DNA from: Angustibacter sp. Root456
Lineage (GTDB): Bacteria > Actinomycetota > Actinomycetes > Actinomycetales > Angustibacteraceae
Length of the DNA stretch: 64,000 nucleotides
Reading direction: 5' to 3'
Assembly: GCF_001426435.1 (NCBI RefSeq)
Contig: NZ_LMER01000001.1
Coordinates: forward strand, 194,751-258,750
Below, in pieces: positions 1 through 9,200 of the stretch (within the stretch, counting starts at the first letter, position 1; every line of letters begins with the position of its first letter). Position numbers and translations under genes: made by a program. Under the pieces are notes generated by a model. It ran no database searches, was not told where the DNA came from, and worked only from the letters and a program-made list of their open reading frames with translations.

Positions 1-359
1 GCCTGGAACACCTGGCCGAGCCGTGGGTTGGCGTCGACGTCGACCTTGGCCAGCAGGAAGCGCCCGGCGTACTCGGCCGCCAGCCGCTCGAGCACCGGAC
101 TGAGCTGCTTGCACGGCCCGCACCACTCGGCCCACAGGTCGACGACCACGGGCACGGTCATCGACTGCTCGACCACGCCCTGGAAGGACGCCTCCGTGGC
201 GTCGACGACGAACGCGCCGGACGCAGCGGACCCACCCGAGGCACCGGCCGACGCCGCGGCCTGCTCGCGCCGCTTGGCCTGGGCGGCGACGGCCGCGAGG
301 TCGACGGCCCCGCGCAGGGGCACCGAGGAGGAGGCCGGCTGGCCCGTGGGCTGGCTCAT
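1..359 (-). CDS. thioredoxin-domain protein (YbbN-like), 3' part outside window
   Basis: Read on the minus strand from the ATG at 359, the protein has a low-complexity Ala/Gly/Ser-rich N-terminus of about 60 residues and then a thioredoxin fold with the active-site motif WAEWCGPCK followed by [13 protein letters not shown]. The frame runs off the left edge, so the C-terminus is missing. Actinobacterial proteins with this layout are usually tetratricopeptide co-chaperones (YbbN/CnoX type), with a thioredoxin domain followed by TPR repeats; the TPR part would lie outside the window, so this assignment is inferred. The intact CGPC pair means it could be redox active. Confidence 0.85.
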   Translation of the reverse strand, partial: MSQPTGQPASSSVPLRGAVDLAAVAAQAKRREQAAASAGASGGSAASGAFVVDATEASFQGVVEQSMTVPVVVDLWAEWCGPCKQLSPVLERLAAEYAGRFLLAKVDVDANPRLGQVFQ

Positions 360-402
360 GACGACGATTCTGTCAGACCCGGTGCGACGCGGCGCAGGGC
401 GC

Positions 403-1416
403 TCAGGAGCCCTTCACCGCGACGGGCGCCTCGCTGAAGCCGACGACCCGCACCGAGCCGTCGCCGCGCGGCGGCACCACGAGCACCACGGTCTCGACCG
501 TCGTCACGGTGGCCGAGCGGGTGATCTTCTTCAGGCCCGAGGCGAGCGCGCGGTAGGCGGGCGGCGGGGTGATGACACCCGCGCCCTTGCGCACCGTGAA
601 CACGTCGGTGCGGTTGATGGCGGCGAACACCAGCGCCCCGCCGTCGGCCGTGCGGATCGCCGTGGTGCCGTCGTCGCGGGCGGAGTGCCGCTGGCTGAAC
701 GTCGCGACCTTCTTGACGTCGCGCGCCTGGGCGGCGGCCTTCGCCCGCACCTCCTTGACGACGACGCTCGACTCGAAGGGCGTGCCCGATGCCTTGCCGG
801 TCTGCAGCAGCTTCGCGAGGTCGGCGACCGCCTGGCGCGGCGTGGCGACGAGCCCACCGACGTCGTCCGCCAGCACCGAGGCACCCCGGGTGTTCGGCGG
901 CGTGGGCGGCAGCACCTCACCGGGCAGCAGGTCGACACGCGTGGCCACCCGGAACGGCGTGCGCACGTCGGTGCTGCGCATGAGCACGGCCTCGAGCGCT
1001 CGACCCCCCTCCGGCTGCCACACGGCGACCACGGTGCGCGGGAAGGCCCGGCCGGCCGTGACGACGACCCGCGAGGGCTGGGCCACGGGCGCCAGCGCGC
1101 CACCGGGATCGACATCGGGGCCGATGGCCTTCTCGACGACGTACCGCGCCGGGGCGATCGTCAGCGCCAGGCCGGTGTACGCCGACTGCGCCGCCGCCGG
1201 CGTCCGCAGCGCGTCGGCCCGCTGGGCCTGGGTGATCGCCCGGGTCGCGACCGAGCTGGCCTGACCGGGCGTGAGCGCCGGGCTGTTGCTCAGCACCGCC
1301 GTGTTCGACTGCAGCCCGAGGAGGGTCTGGGCGGGTGAGCAGGCGCTCAGGGCGACGGCCGCGACGGCGACCGCGACGGCGAGCTGGCGGCGTGGACGGC
1401 CTGGATTGCGTGCCAT
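403..1416 (-). CDS. putative lipoprotein, hypothetical
   Basis: The 337-residue protein starts with Arg/Lys-containing residues, a hydrophobic stretch at about 12-24 and a lipobox LSAC with the acylated cysteine at residue 26, so it is predicted to be anchored to the outer face of the membrane. No known domain is recognised in the remainder. Its ATG overlaps the stop codon of the upstream membrane-protein gene (ATGA), so the two are probably translated together and may work together at the cell surface. Function unknown. Confidence 0.8.
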   Translation of the reverse strand: MARNPGRPRRQLAVAVAVAAVALSACSPAQTLLGLQSNTAVLSNSPALTPGQASSVATRAITQAQRADALRTPAAAQSAYTGLALTIAPARYVVEKAIGPDVDPGGALAPVAQPSRVVVTAGRAFPRTVVAVWQPEGGRALEAVLMRSTDVRTPFRVATRVDLLPGEVLPPTPPNTRGASVLADDVGGLVATPRQAVADLAKLLQTGKASGTPFESSVVVKEVRAKAAAQARDVKKVATFSQRHSARDDGTTAIRTADGGALVFAAINRTDVFTVRKGAGVITPPPAYRALASGLKKITRSATVTTVETVVLVVPPRGDGSVRVVGFSEAPVAVKGS

Positions 1417-2144
1417 CAGCCCCTCCTCGCTCGCGAGGCCGCGCGGCGGCGACCGACGTGACCCGACCGGCTCGGCCGGTCAGCGGCGCCACCGCGGTGC
1501 GGGCGCATGCTGCGGGCGCGTCGTCGCACCGACGACAGGCCGGCGGCGCGCACGGCCGGCGGCCGGTTCCAGCGACGCACGAGGTACAGCAGCCCGAGGC
1601 CGAGCACGAGCATCAGCACCGGCACCCAGAACCATGTGCGGTCGCTCCACGCCAGGCGCACAGAGACGGCGGGCATGGGTGCGCCGTCGGCACGTGCGAT
1701 CACGGCAGACTCGGCACCCGGAGCGGCCCGGTACACGAGCGTGGCGGCGCCGTCGCCCTGCACGCGGCTGTGCCAGACGTCGACCTGGTCGAGGGGCGGC
1801 AGGCCCTCGCTGCCGCTGGCCGAGCGAGTGGTCAGACGCCGGGCTCCGTCGAGGCCGGTGACGACGAGGCGGTTGGTGGTGTCGACGAGCGCTGCGGTGT
1901 CGTCCGGGCGGGCGCGGCCGATGAAGATCGGCGCGCCGGGGCTGCTCGTGCGGGCCTGCACCGACACGGTGGGACCGATGACGCTCGCCAGCGCGGGCTC
2001 GATGACGATCGCACTGCGTCCGGCGGGCACCTGCAGCTCGCTGTGCCAGGTGCCGTGCGAGCCCAGCAGGACGAACCCCATCACCGAGCAGATGACGAGC
2101 ACCAGGCCCACGAGGGTGGCGACCCCCGTGATGGCGCGCTTCAT
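1416..2144 (-). CDS. membrane protein of unknown function with two membrane segments
   Basis: The start at 2144 is chosen because GGGAGGT lies a few bases upstream and the predicted protein then begins MKRAITG followed at once by a membrane helix (about residues 5-27). A second helix lies near residues 170-192, and the part between would face outside. The tail is very rich in arginine and would be cytoplasmic. The length is 242 residues. It overlaps the downstream lipoprotein gene by 4 bases. A longer reading of the frame upstream runs into the icmA coding region and is rejected. No family recognised. Confidence 0.75.
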   Translation of the reverse strand: MKRAITGVATLVGLVLVICSVMGFVLLGSHGTWHSELQVPAGRSAIVIEPALASVIGPTVSVQARTSSPGAPIFIGRARPDDTAALVDTTNRLVVTGLDGARRLTTRSASGSEGLPPLDQVDVWHSRVQGDGAATLVYRAAPGAESAVIARADGAPMPAVSVRLAWSDRTWFWVPVLMLVLGLGLLYLVRRWNRPPAVRAAGLSSVRRRARSMRPHRGGAADRPSRSGHVGRRRAASRARRG

Positions 2145-2250
2145 CGGCTCGGTACCTCCCTGGCTGGCTGGTGGCAGTGGCTGGCGATCCACAGTAACCG
2201 GGTCCGTCGAAGACTCCGAATCGCTTCGGCCGCCCCGTTTCGGCCGGCGG

Positions 2251-3990
2251 CTAGAACCGGGCGGGCTCCCGGTAGTCGCCCCACAGCTCCTTGAGCGCCC
2301 CGCAGATCTCGCCGAGCGTCGCCTCGGCGCGCACGGCGTCCAGCATCGCCGGCAGCATGTTGTCGCTGCCGCGGGCCGTCTCGACGAGCGCGGCCAGCCG
2401 TTGCTGCACCAGCTGCTCGTCACGGGCCGCGCGCCGGTCGCCGAGCACGCGGACCTGCTCGCGCTCGACCTCGTGGCTTACGCGCAGGATCTCCAGCTCG
2501 TGCGTGAGCGACTCGGTGTGCACGTTGACGCCGACGACCTTCTTGTCGCCCTTCTCCAGCGACGTCTGGTACTGGAAGGCGGCGTCGGCGATCTCGGCCA
2601 TGAACCAGCCGTCCTCGATGCCGCGCAGGATGCCGCTGGTGATCGGGCCGATCTCGTGCCGCACCTCGCCGTCTGCGGCGACGTCGCGGCCACGCTCCCC
2701 CATCTCGCGGATGCGGGCGAAGATGGCCTCGGCCTCGGCCTCGATGCGGTCGGTGAGCGCCTCGACGTACCAGCTGCCACCCAGCGGGTCGGCGACGTTG
2801 GTGACGCCCGTCTCCTCCATGAGCACCTGCTGGGTGCGCAGCGCGATCTCGGCCGACTCGTCGGTGGGCAGCGCGAGCGTCTCGTCGAGGGCGTTGGTGT
2901 GCAACGAGTTCGTGCCGCCGAGCACCGCAGCGAGGGCCTCGACCGCCGTCCGGACGACGTTGTTGTAGGGCTGCTGGGCGGTGAGCGAGACGCCGGCGGT
3001 CTGGGTGTGGAACCGCAGCCACTGCGCGCGGTCGGTCGTCGCGCCGTACACGTCACGCAGCCAGCGAGCCCAGATGCGCCGGGCCGCGCGGAACTTGGCG
3101 ATCTCCTCGAAGAAGTCGACGTGCGCGTCGAAGAAGAAGCTGAGCCCGGGGGCGAAGCGGTCGACGTCGAGCCCGCGCGAGAGGCCGAGCTCGACGTAGG
3201 CGAAGCCGTCGGCCAGGGTGTACGCGAGCTCCTGCGCAGCCGTCGACCCCGCCTCGCGGATGTGGTACCCGCTCACCGACAGCGGCTTGTAGGCCGGGAT
3301 GTTCTCGGCGCAGTACTCCATGAGGTCGCCGATCAGGCGAAGGTGCGGCTCGGGTGCGAACAGCCACTCCTTCTGGGCGATGTACTCCTTGAAGATGTCG
3401 GTCTGCAGCGTGCCGTCGAGGGCTGCCAGGTCGACCCCCTGGCGCTCGGCGGCCACGAGGTACATGCAGAACACCGGCACGGCGGGGCCGCTGATGGTCA
3501 TGGACGTCGTCACGTCACCGAGCGGGATCCCGGCGAACAGCACGTCCATGTCGGCGGCGGAGTCGATGGCCACGCCGCAGTGCCCGACCTCACCGAGGCT
3601 CATGGGGTCGTCGGAGTCGCGGCCCATGAGGGTCGGCATGTCGAAGGCCACCGACAGGCCCCCGCCGCCGCGCGCCAGGATCATCCGGTAGCGCTCGTTG
3701 GTCTGCTCGGCGTTGCCGAAGCCGGCGAACTGGCGGATCGTCCAGGTGCGGCCGCGGTAGCCCGTGGGGTACAGCCCGCGGGTGAAGGGGAACTCCCCCG
3801 GCCAGCCGATGCGCTCCATGCGCGGGTCGACGGCGCCCTCGGGCGGGCCGTAGACGGGCTCGACCTCGCTGGCCGACAGGGTCGTGAAGTCCGCGTCGCG
3901 GACCTTGCCCGTGGCGACGGCCTGGTCGTAGCGCTGCTGCCAGCGGCGTCGTCCGGCCTCGATCGCGTCGTCCTGCTGCTCAGCACCCAT
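2251..3990 (-). CDS. icmA: isobutyryl-CoA mutase large subunit IcmA
   Basis: The 579-residue protein belongs to the methylmalonyl-CoA mutase large-subunit family but lacks the C-terminal B12-binding domain. The substrate-pocket positions that separate the mutases carry Phe88 (in TIRQFAGFG) and Gln206 (in KEYIAQKEW). Methylmalonyl-CoA mutases have Tyr and Arg there, and isobutyryl-CoA mutases have Phe and Gln. It should interconvert isobutyryl-CoA and n-butyryl-CoA using adenosylcobalamin held by a separate small subunit, IcmB, which is not in this window. The start at 3990 is preceded by a 20-bp palindrome and by the marR gene on the same strand. Overall sequence, length and neighbourhood (thiolase, meaB, mce) match Streptomyces IcmA. 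Confidence 0.93.
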   Translation of the reverse strand: MGAEQQDDAIEAGRRRWQQRYDQAVATGKVRDADFTTLSASEVEPVYGPPEGAVDPRMERIGWPGEFPFTRGLYPTGYRGRTWTIRQFAGFGNAEQTNERYRMILARGGGGLSVAFDMPTLMGRDSDDPMSLGEVGHCGVAIDSAADMDVLFAGIPLGDVTTSMTISGPAVPVFCMYLVAAERQGVDLAALDGTLQTDIFKEYIAQKEWLFAPEPHLRLIGDLMEYCAENIPAYKPLSVSGYHIREAGSTAAQELAYTLADGFAYVELGLSRGLDVDRFAPGLSFFFDAHVDFFEEIAKFRAARRIWARWLRDVYGATTDRAQWLRFHTQTAGVSLTAQQPYNNVVRTAVEALAAVLGGTNSLHTNALDETLALPTDESAEIALRTQQVLMEETGVTNVADPLGGSWYVEALTDRIEAEAEAIFARIREMGERGRDVAADGEVRHEIGPITSGILRGIEDGWFMAEIADAAFQYQTSLEKGDKKVVGVNVHTESLTHELEILRVSHEVEREQVRVLGDRRAARDEQLVQQRLAALVETARGSDNMLPAMLDAVRAEATLGEICGALKELWGDYREPARF

Positions 3991-4000
3991 GGGCACCAAG

Positions 4001-4020
4001 TTACTTGGACGTCCTACTAA
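4001..4020. promoter_or_regulatory. 20-bp imperfect palindrome, candidate operator for icmA
   Basis: TTACTTGGACGTCCTACTAA has a perfect GGACGTCC centre, and 16 of its 20 positions are symmetric (half-sites TTA-C/G-T-T/A-GGAC). It ends 10 bases before the icmA start codon, so a bound protein would block transcription or initiation. A second, overlapping palindrome (CCAAG-TTA-CTTGG, 3996-4008) lies even closer to the start. The adjacent MarR gene is an obvious candidate regulator, but this is inferred from position only; a TetR protein encoded elsewhere is equally possible. Confidence 0.6.
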
Positions 4021-4040
4021 CTGTCGACCCACCCGCCCCC

Positions 4041-4134
4041 CTTCCGCCACCCCGACGCCTTTCCGCCACAGAAGCCGCTGTGCGCCCGACGCAACGCGGT
4101 CTGACGGGCGGAAAGCGGGGTGGACGGCGGAAAG
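4041..4134. repeat. nested inverted repeat 3' of the marR gene
   Basis: Two copies of a CTT(T)CCGCC motif (4041-4048 and 4059-4067) are mirrored by two copies of GGCGGAAAG (4107-4115 and 4126-4134) with similar 18-19 base spacing, so the RNA could fold into a long imperfect hairpin. It starts 22 bases after the marR stop codon in the direction of transcription, which fits a terminator isolating marR from icmA. It could also be a copy of a dispersed palindromic element. Confidence 0.6.
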
Positions 4135-4156
4135 CGGGATTGCGGGGTCGGCGCGC

Positions 4157-4666
4157 TCAGGCGTCGGCGAAGTCGCCGGCCCCCACGCGCACCTTGCGCA
4201 GCAGCTCGAACAGCTGCACCCGCTCGGCGCCGTCGAGCGCCTCGAGACCGAAGTCGAGGTCGACGAGGTCGGCCGTGGCCGCCTCGACGACGCGCCGGCC
4301 GCGCGCGGTGATGCCGGCGAGGGTGCCGCGGCCGTCGTCGGGGTTCGGGGTGCGCTCGACCAAGCCGGCCTGCTCGAGGCGCTGGACGATGTTCGTGACG
4401 CTCGTGGGGTGCACCATGAGCCGCTCGCCGATCTTCGACAACGGCAGGCGGCCCGTGCGGCTGAAGGTGAGCAGCACCAGCGCCTCGTAACGCGCGAACG
4501 TGAGCTCGTGCCGCTTCAGCGCCTCGTCGTACCGCGCGATGAGCAGCTGCTGCACGCGCATGATCGACGTCGCAGCCGCCATGGAGTCGCCGGCGTCCCA
4601 CCGCTCACGCCAGAGCTCTTCGGCGCGCGCGACGGGGTCGAAGGCGAGGCGCAGGACTCGGGGCAT
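4157..4666 (-). CDS. MarR-family transcriptional regulator
   Basis: The 169-residue protein has the MarR winged helix at about residues 45-120: LTFARYEALVLL, then LSKIGERLMVHPTSVTNIVQRLEQ (recognition helix) and a wing with RTPNPDDGRGTLAGIT. The start at 4666 gives a normal family length; upstream extension enters the ABC transporter region. It lies upstream of icmA on the same strand, separated by an inverted repeat and a palindromic candidate operator. MarR proteins usually bind 16-20 bp palindromes as dimers and release them on binding a small acid or thioester. A link to acyl-CoA metabolism is inferred from the neighbourhood only. Confidence 0.88.
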   Translation of the reverse strand: MPRVLRLAFDPVARAEELWRERWDAGDSMAAATSIMRVQQLLIARYDEALKRHELTFARYEALVLLTFSRTGRLPLSKIGERLMVHPTSVTNIVQRLEQAGLVERTPNPDDGRGTLAGITARGRRVVEAATADLVDLDFGLEALDGAERVQLFELLRKVRVGAGDFADA

Positions 4667-4701
4667 GACGCGCACCGTACCGTCCGGCGGCGCCCGACGG
4701 C

Positions 4702-5394
4702 TCAGCCGCTCAGCGGCCGGACCCACTGCGGCACACCGGCGTCCAGGTGCAGCTCGCCGTCGCACGCGGCCGCTGCCTCGGGATCGTGCGTGGCCATGAC
4801 GACGACCGCGCCGCGCTCTGCCTCACCGCGCAGCAGCTCGACGACGCGCGCGCGGTTCACCGCGTCGAGCTCGCTCGTCGGCTCGTCGGCCAGCAGCACC
4901 CGCCCGGCTTGCGCGAGGCCGCGGGCGACCGCGACGCGCTGCTGCTGGCCGCCCGACAGCTCCTCGACGAGCTGGTGCCCCGACTGGCCGAGGCCCACCG
5001 ACTCCAGCGCGGCGGCCGCCGCCGCCCGTGCGTGCTCGGGATCGACACCGGCCGCCAGCAGAGGGACGACGACGTTCTCGCCGGCGGTGAGCACCGTCGC
5101 GAGCGCGTTGCCCTGCGGCACGATGACCACACCACGAGCCGAAGCGTCATCGCGCGAGGTGAGCGGCGCGCCGTCCAGCTCGACGGACCCGGAGTCAGGC
5201 AGCCGCAGGCCGGCGAGCGCCCACAGCAACGTGGTCTTGCCCGCGCCGGACGGCCCGGTGACGGCCAACAGCTGGCCGGCGCGCACCTGCACGTCGACGT
5301 CGGCAAGCACCTCGCGACCGTCGAAGGCGACGGCGATCGACCGACCCGAGAGCCCTTGCGCGGCAACGGCCGTGGTGGCTCGAACCTCACTCAT
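4702..5394 (-). CDS. ABC transporter ATP-binding protein (LolD/MacB-type)
   Basis: The 230-residue ATPase has Walker A GPSGAGKTT, signature LSGGQQQR, Walker B VLLADEPTSELD and H-loop ATHDPE, all intact. It is the last gene of a four-gene operon in which each junction is a 4-base ATGA overlap, after a second ATPase and two very large FtsX-type permeases. ATPases of this class energise MacB/LolCDE-like machines that move lipoproteins, peptides or envelope components out of the membrane without conducting a substrate across it. The substrate here is unknown. Confidence 0.9.
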   Translation of the reverse strand: MSEVRATTAVAAQGLSGRSIAVAFDGREVLADVDVQVRAGQLLAVTGPSGAGKTTLLWALAGLRLPDSGSVELDGAPLTSRDDASARGVVIVPQGNALATVLTAGENVVVPLLAAGVDPEHARAAAAAALESVGLGQSGHQLVEELSGGQQQRVAVARGLAQAGRVLLADEPTSELDAVNRARVVELLRGEAERGAVVVMATHDPEAAAACDGELHLDAGVPQWVRPLSG

Positions 5395-6272
5395 GCGGTG
5401 ACCTCCTCAGCGGCCCGGTGACGTCCGCTCGGCTCAGCCGGCTCGTCGGTCTGCGGGACGAGCCGCACGGTGCCGTCGTCCTGCAGCTCCACCCGCAGCA
5501 GCGAGCCGGGCGGCACGACCTCCAGGACGTCGGGCGGCAGCGCGAGCGACCCGTCGCGGCCGACGACGGCGAAGTCCTCGCCGCGCCGTCCCTCGGCGCC
5601 GACCCGCCCGTCGCGGATCGTCACCGTGCGGTGCAGCCGGGCGGCCACCTGCGGGTCGTGGGTCACCGCCACGACGGTCGTGCCGAGCAACCGGTTGACG
5701 TCCTCGATCGCCGCCAGCACCTCGTCGCGTCCCTCGTGGTCGAGCTGGCTGGTGGGCTCGTCGAGCAACAGCAGCCCAGGTCGCGCCCCGAGGGCCACCC
5801 CGACGGCGAGCCGCTGGCGCTGCCCAGGTGCCAGCTGGTCGAGCGGTGTGCGCGCGTGGTCGGCGAGCCCCACCAGGTCGAGCACCTCGAGCGGGTCGGG
5901 CAGATCCCGGCCGAGGGCCTGGGCGCCGCGCTGGGCGAAGCGCACGTTGTCGACCGGCGAGGCGTACGGCAGCAGGTTGCGCATGGCGCCCTGCACCACG
6001 ATGCCGACGTCGCTGGCCCGCATCCGGGCCAGCCCCTTCTCGTCGAGCCGGGTGAGGTCGTGCTCACCCACGCGCAGCCGGCCGGCGCTGGGGCGCAGCA
6101 GGCCCGCGAGCAGGTTGAGCAGCGTCGACTTGCCCGAGCCCGACGGCCCGAGCAGCCCGACGACCTCGCCCGAGGCGATGTCGAGGTCGACGCCCGAGAG
6201 CGCGACCACGTCGTTGCCCTCGAGCCGGTAGATGTGCACGAGCCCGTGGGCCGCGACGTCCAGGCCGCTCAT
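5391..6272 (-). CDS. ABC transporter ATP-binding protein with C-terminal extension
   Basis: The 293-residue protein starts at 6272 (ATGA overlap with the permease gene). It has Walker A GPSGSGKST, Walker B LLLLDEPTSQLD and H-loop VTHDPQ, but the signature reads LAPGQRQR rather than LSGGQ. After the core (about 225 residues) comes a 65-residue tail with a small beta-rich segment (DDGTVRLVP), unlike the partner ATPase. The paired but unequal ATPases suggest a heterodimeric motor in which one composite site may be weaker. This is inferred from the motifs. Confidence 0.88.
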   Translation of the reverse strand: MSGLDVAAHGLVHIYRLEGNDVVALSGVDLDIASGEVVGLLGPSGSGKSTLLNLLAGLLRPSAGRLRVGEHDLTRLDEKGLARMRASDVGIVVQGAMRNLLPYASPVDNVRFAQRGAQALGRDLPDPLEVLDLVGLADHARTPLDQLAPGQRQRLAVGVALGARPGLLLLDEPTSQLDHEGRDEVLAAIEDVNRLLGTTVVAVTHDPQVAARLHRTVTIRDGRVGAEGRRGEDFAVVGRDGSLALPPDVLEVVPPGSLLRVELQDDGTVRLVPQTDEPAEPSGRHRAAEEVTA

Positions 6273-9200
6273 CGGCCCGCCTCCCTGATCCGATCCACCG
6301 ATCCTCCTCGTAGCTGGGCCGAGGCGAGCAGCACCGCCACGACCGCGAGCAGCACCGACACCCCGACCACCGACCACGCACCGGCCACGAGGGCGGGCGC
6401 GGTGCTGGCGGCGATCACCTCGGAGCTCTCGTCGGCCAGCGGCAGCACGGGCAGCACCACGAGCACCGTCACCGTCGCCGCCACGACGGCACACACCACC
6501 GCGACCCCGACGCCTGCGAGGTTCTCCACCAGCATGGCGCGCCGCAGCACCGGACGCCGGACGCCCACGGCGCGCAACGCAGCCACCTCCCCCGCCCGCT
6601 GGCGTGAGCCGACGAACGCGGCCACCAGCACCGCGCCGAGGGCGACGAGCACCGCCACGGCACCGCAGGCGAGAAACAGCAGCAGCGCCAGCACCGCCCC
6701 CTCGCGGTTCAGCACCTCGAGCGCCTGCTGGGCCGACGCCCGGTCGGTCACCTGCACCCCGGACGCCGCCAGCCGGCTCGTGAGGGTGCGCTCGGCCGCG
6801 GGGTCGTCGCGACCGAGCCAGACCTGCAGGCTGTCGGACGAGGCCGTGGGCACCGACCGCAGCGCGAGGTCGAGGTCGATGACGACGCCGGTGCGGCCGA
6901 GACCTGGCACGAACGGCGCCGTCCCGGCGCGCCGCACGCTCACCGGGCCGCCGTCGGCACCGGTGATCGCGACCCGACCGTCGCGCACGGCCGCGCCGGC
7001 GCCCGTCAGCGCGGGCAGCGGGTCGGGTGCGTCACCGTGGATCACCCGCGCCGGGAACCCGCCCGGGGTGCTCACCTGCACGGCCAGTGCGCGGCCGGGC
7101 GTGACCGTCGACGAGGCGCCACCGGCGTCCGGCACCGCCGGACGCCAGGCGTCGGCCCGCTCGAGCTGGGCGTCGAGCCGTCCCGGCGCTCCCCCCGTCG
7201 AGGCGCTGATCGAGCGCACCTTCAGGCTCGCTCGGCCGGTCGTGATGTCGGTGCCCGCGTGCCGCACCGCGAGGCCGACCAGCCGGCACCCAGCGGCGCA
7301 GCTGCTCGGCACGGTGCCGCGGTAGGTTCGCTCGCCGACGCGCAGCGCGCCCAGGTCGACCTCCTGCCAGCCGGACGCCGCCTCCACCGTCACCGACAGC
7401 ACCATCGGGGTGACCGACTCGACCGACAGCACGCTGACGTCGGCCGTCACCGGCCCCGGCCGCAGGACGAACGACGCGGGAAGGCGCGGGCGCAGCACGG
7501 CGGCGACGTCCGACGGGCCGCGGCCGGAGAAGCCCAGCACCGCGTCGGCGCGCTCCGCGTCGACGGCGAAGGCTCGCGAGGCGGTGTTGCTGCCGGCCAG
7601 CTCCATCACCGCCATGGCGTAGCGGCCGCCTGGGTCGGCGGCCCGGACGGCCTCGAGCACGCGTCCGGGCTCGGGCGCTCGCACCGACAGCACGACGGGC
7701 GCCCCGGTCTCGGCGAGGGCCCGCACCTGCCGCTCCCGCGCCGCGACGGTCCAGGCCTGGACGCCGACGAGCAGCAGGCACAGGGCCGCCGTCAGCACGC
7801 CCGTCGTCCGGGCGGTGCCGGCGCGCCGCGCGACGCCGGCCCAGCCGACGAGCGCGCCGGGGTGCCCGCGGTCGAGCGCTCGAGCGGCCCGGCGCCGCGA
7901 CAGCCAGCGCAGGGCGCGGGCGGCCAGCAGCGCGCCCCCGAGCGCGATCATGCCGGGAGCCGCTGAGGCGACCGGTCCCGGCGTCGACCCGCGCGAGACG
8001 GCGAGCTGCACGACGCCGGCGGCCACGAGCGCCAGCACGATGCCCTCGACGGCCCCGGCTCGGCGTCCGCGACCCGCGCCCGGCACCCGGCGCAGCAGGT
8101 CGGAGACGTGGCCGCGGGCCACCGACCGCGCGGCCACCGCAGCGGCGGCCAGGCCACCGACGACTCCCAGCAGCACCGACGCGATGACGGTCGGGGTCAC
8201 CCGCAGCTCGATCCCTGGCTCCAGCAGGTGGTCGGCCACGAGGTGCACGACCCACCAGCCCAGCAGCGTGCCGATGGGGGCCGAGAGCAGCAGCAGGACG
8301 CTCACCTCGCCCAGCCCGAAGCGCACGGTGCGCGGCGGCGTCAGGCCCCGCAGCTTGGCCAGCCCGAGCTCGGGGGCCCGCTCCTGCGTGGCTGACCCGA
8401 CCACGTGGGCGAGGATCACCCAGGCGAGCAGCACGAGCTGGAAGGCAGCGAGCGGTGCGGCCACGCGGACGACGTCGCTGCGGCGATTCGACCCCTCGAT
8501 GAGCGTCGGGAGCTGGCTCGTCACCGCCACCGCGACCTTTCCGAGGTCGGTGGTGACGGCGCCCACGGCGGCGGCGACGCGCGGGCCGTCGTCGAGCCCG
8601 ACGGCGTGGCCGTCGACCGGCACGTCGACGCTGTACGACTGCACGCCGAGGGCCTTGGCCGCCCCGGGGCCGAGCCAGACCGCGTCGGTGAGCGGCGGCA
8701 GCTCGCTCAGCCCGCTGGGCCGCGAGATCGGGTAGTAGCGGAACATCGGCCGGCCGACCCAGTAGTCGTCATCGAGGTCGAACGGCTCGGCGGTGCCGAC
8801 CACCGTGAGGTGGGCGACCTGCTGCGAACCGTCTGCGCGCTGGACGTCGACCAGGGACGCGGAGAACGTCGAGCCCAGGTGCAGGCCGAGCAGCTTCATG
8901 CTGCGCGTGGTCAGCGCGGCCTCGTCAGGGCGGGTGGGGCAGCGCCCGGACGACATCACGAGGTGGTCGCACAGGCCCTCGCGGTCGAGCAGCGGCACCT
9001 CCACCTGACCGCCGGCCTGGGGCCCGGCCGTGGGGTCGACCATCGACTCGGTGGTCGACGAGAGCCGGGGCGTGCCGAACACCGGCGGCTTGAGCCGACG
9101 CTGCAGGCTGTCGATCGTGCCGCTCGCCGGGAGCGCCACCCGGGCCGCGTTGGCCGACACGTCGGCGTGCACGGCCCGGGCGAAGACGTCCGAGCGCGCG

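Noticed and set aside
2200..2250. Weak GCCGCC/GGCGGC hairpin after icmA
   Set aside because: Only a 6-bp stem with an 11-base loop in GC-rich DNA; not convincing as a terminator.
1507..4020. Very long plus-strand open frame (837 residues) antisense to icmA and neighbours
   Set aside because: Its product is low-complexity Arg/Ala/Gly/Val-rich with no family, while the opposite strand has well-conserved genes. High GC leaves antisense frames open.
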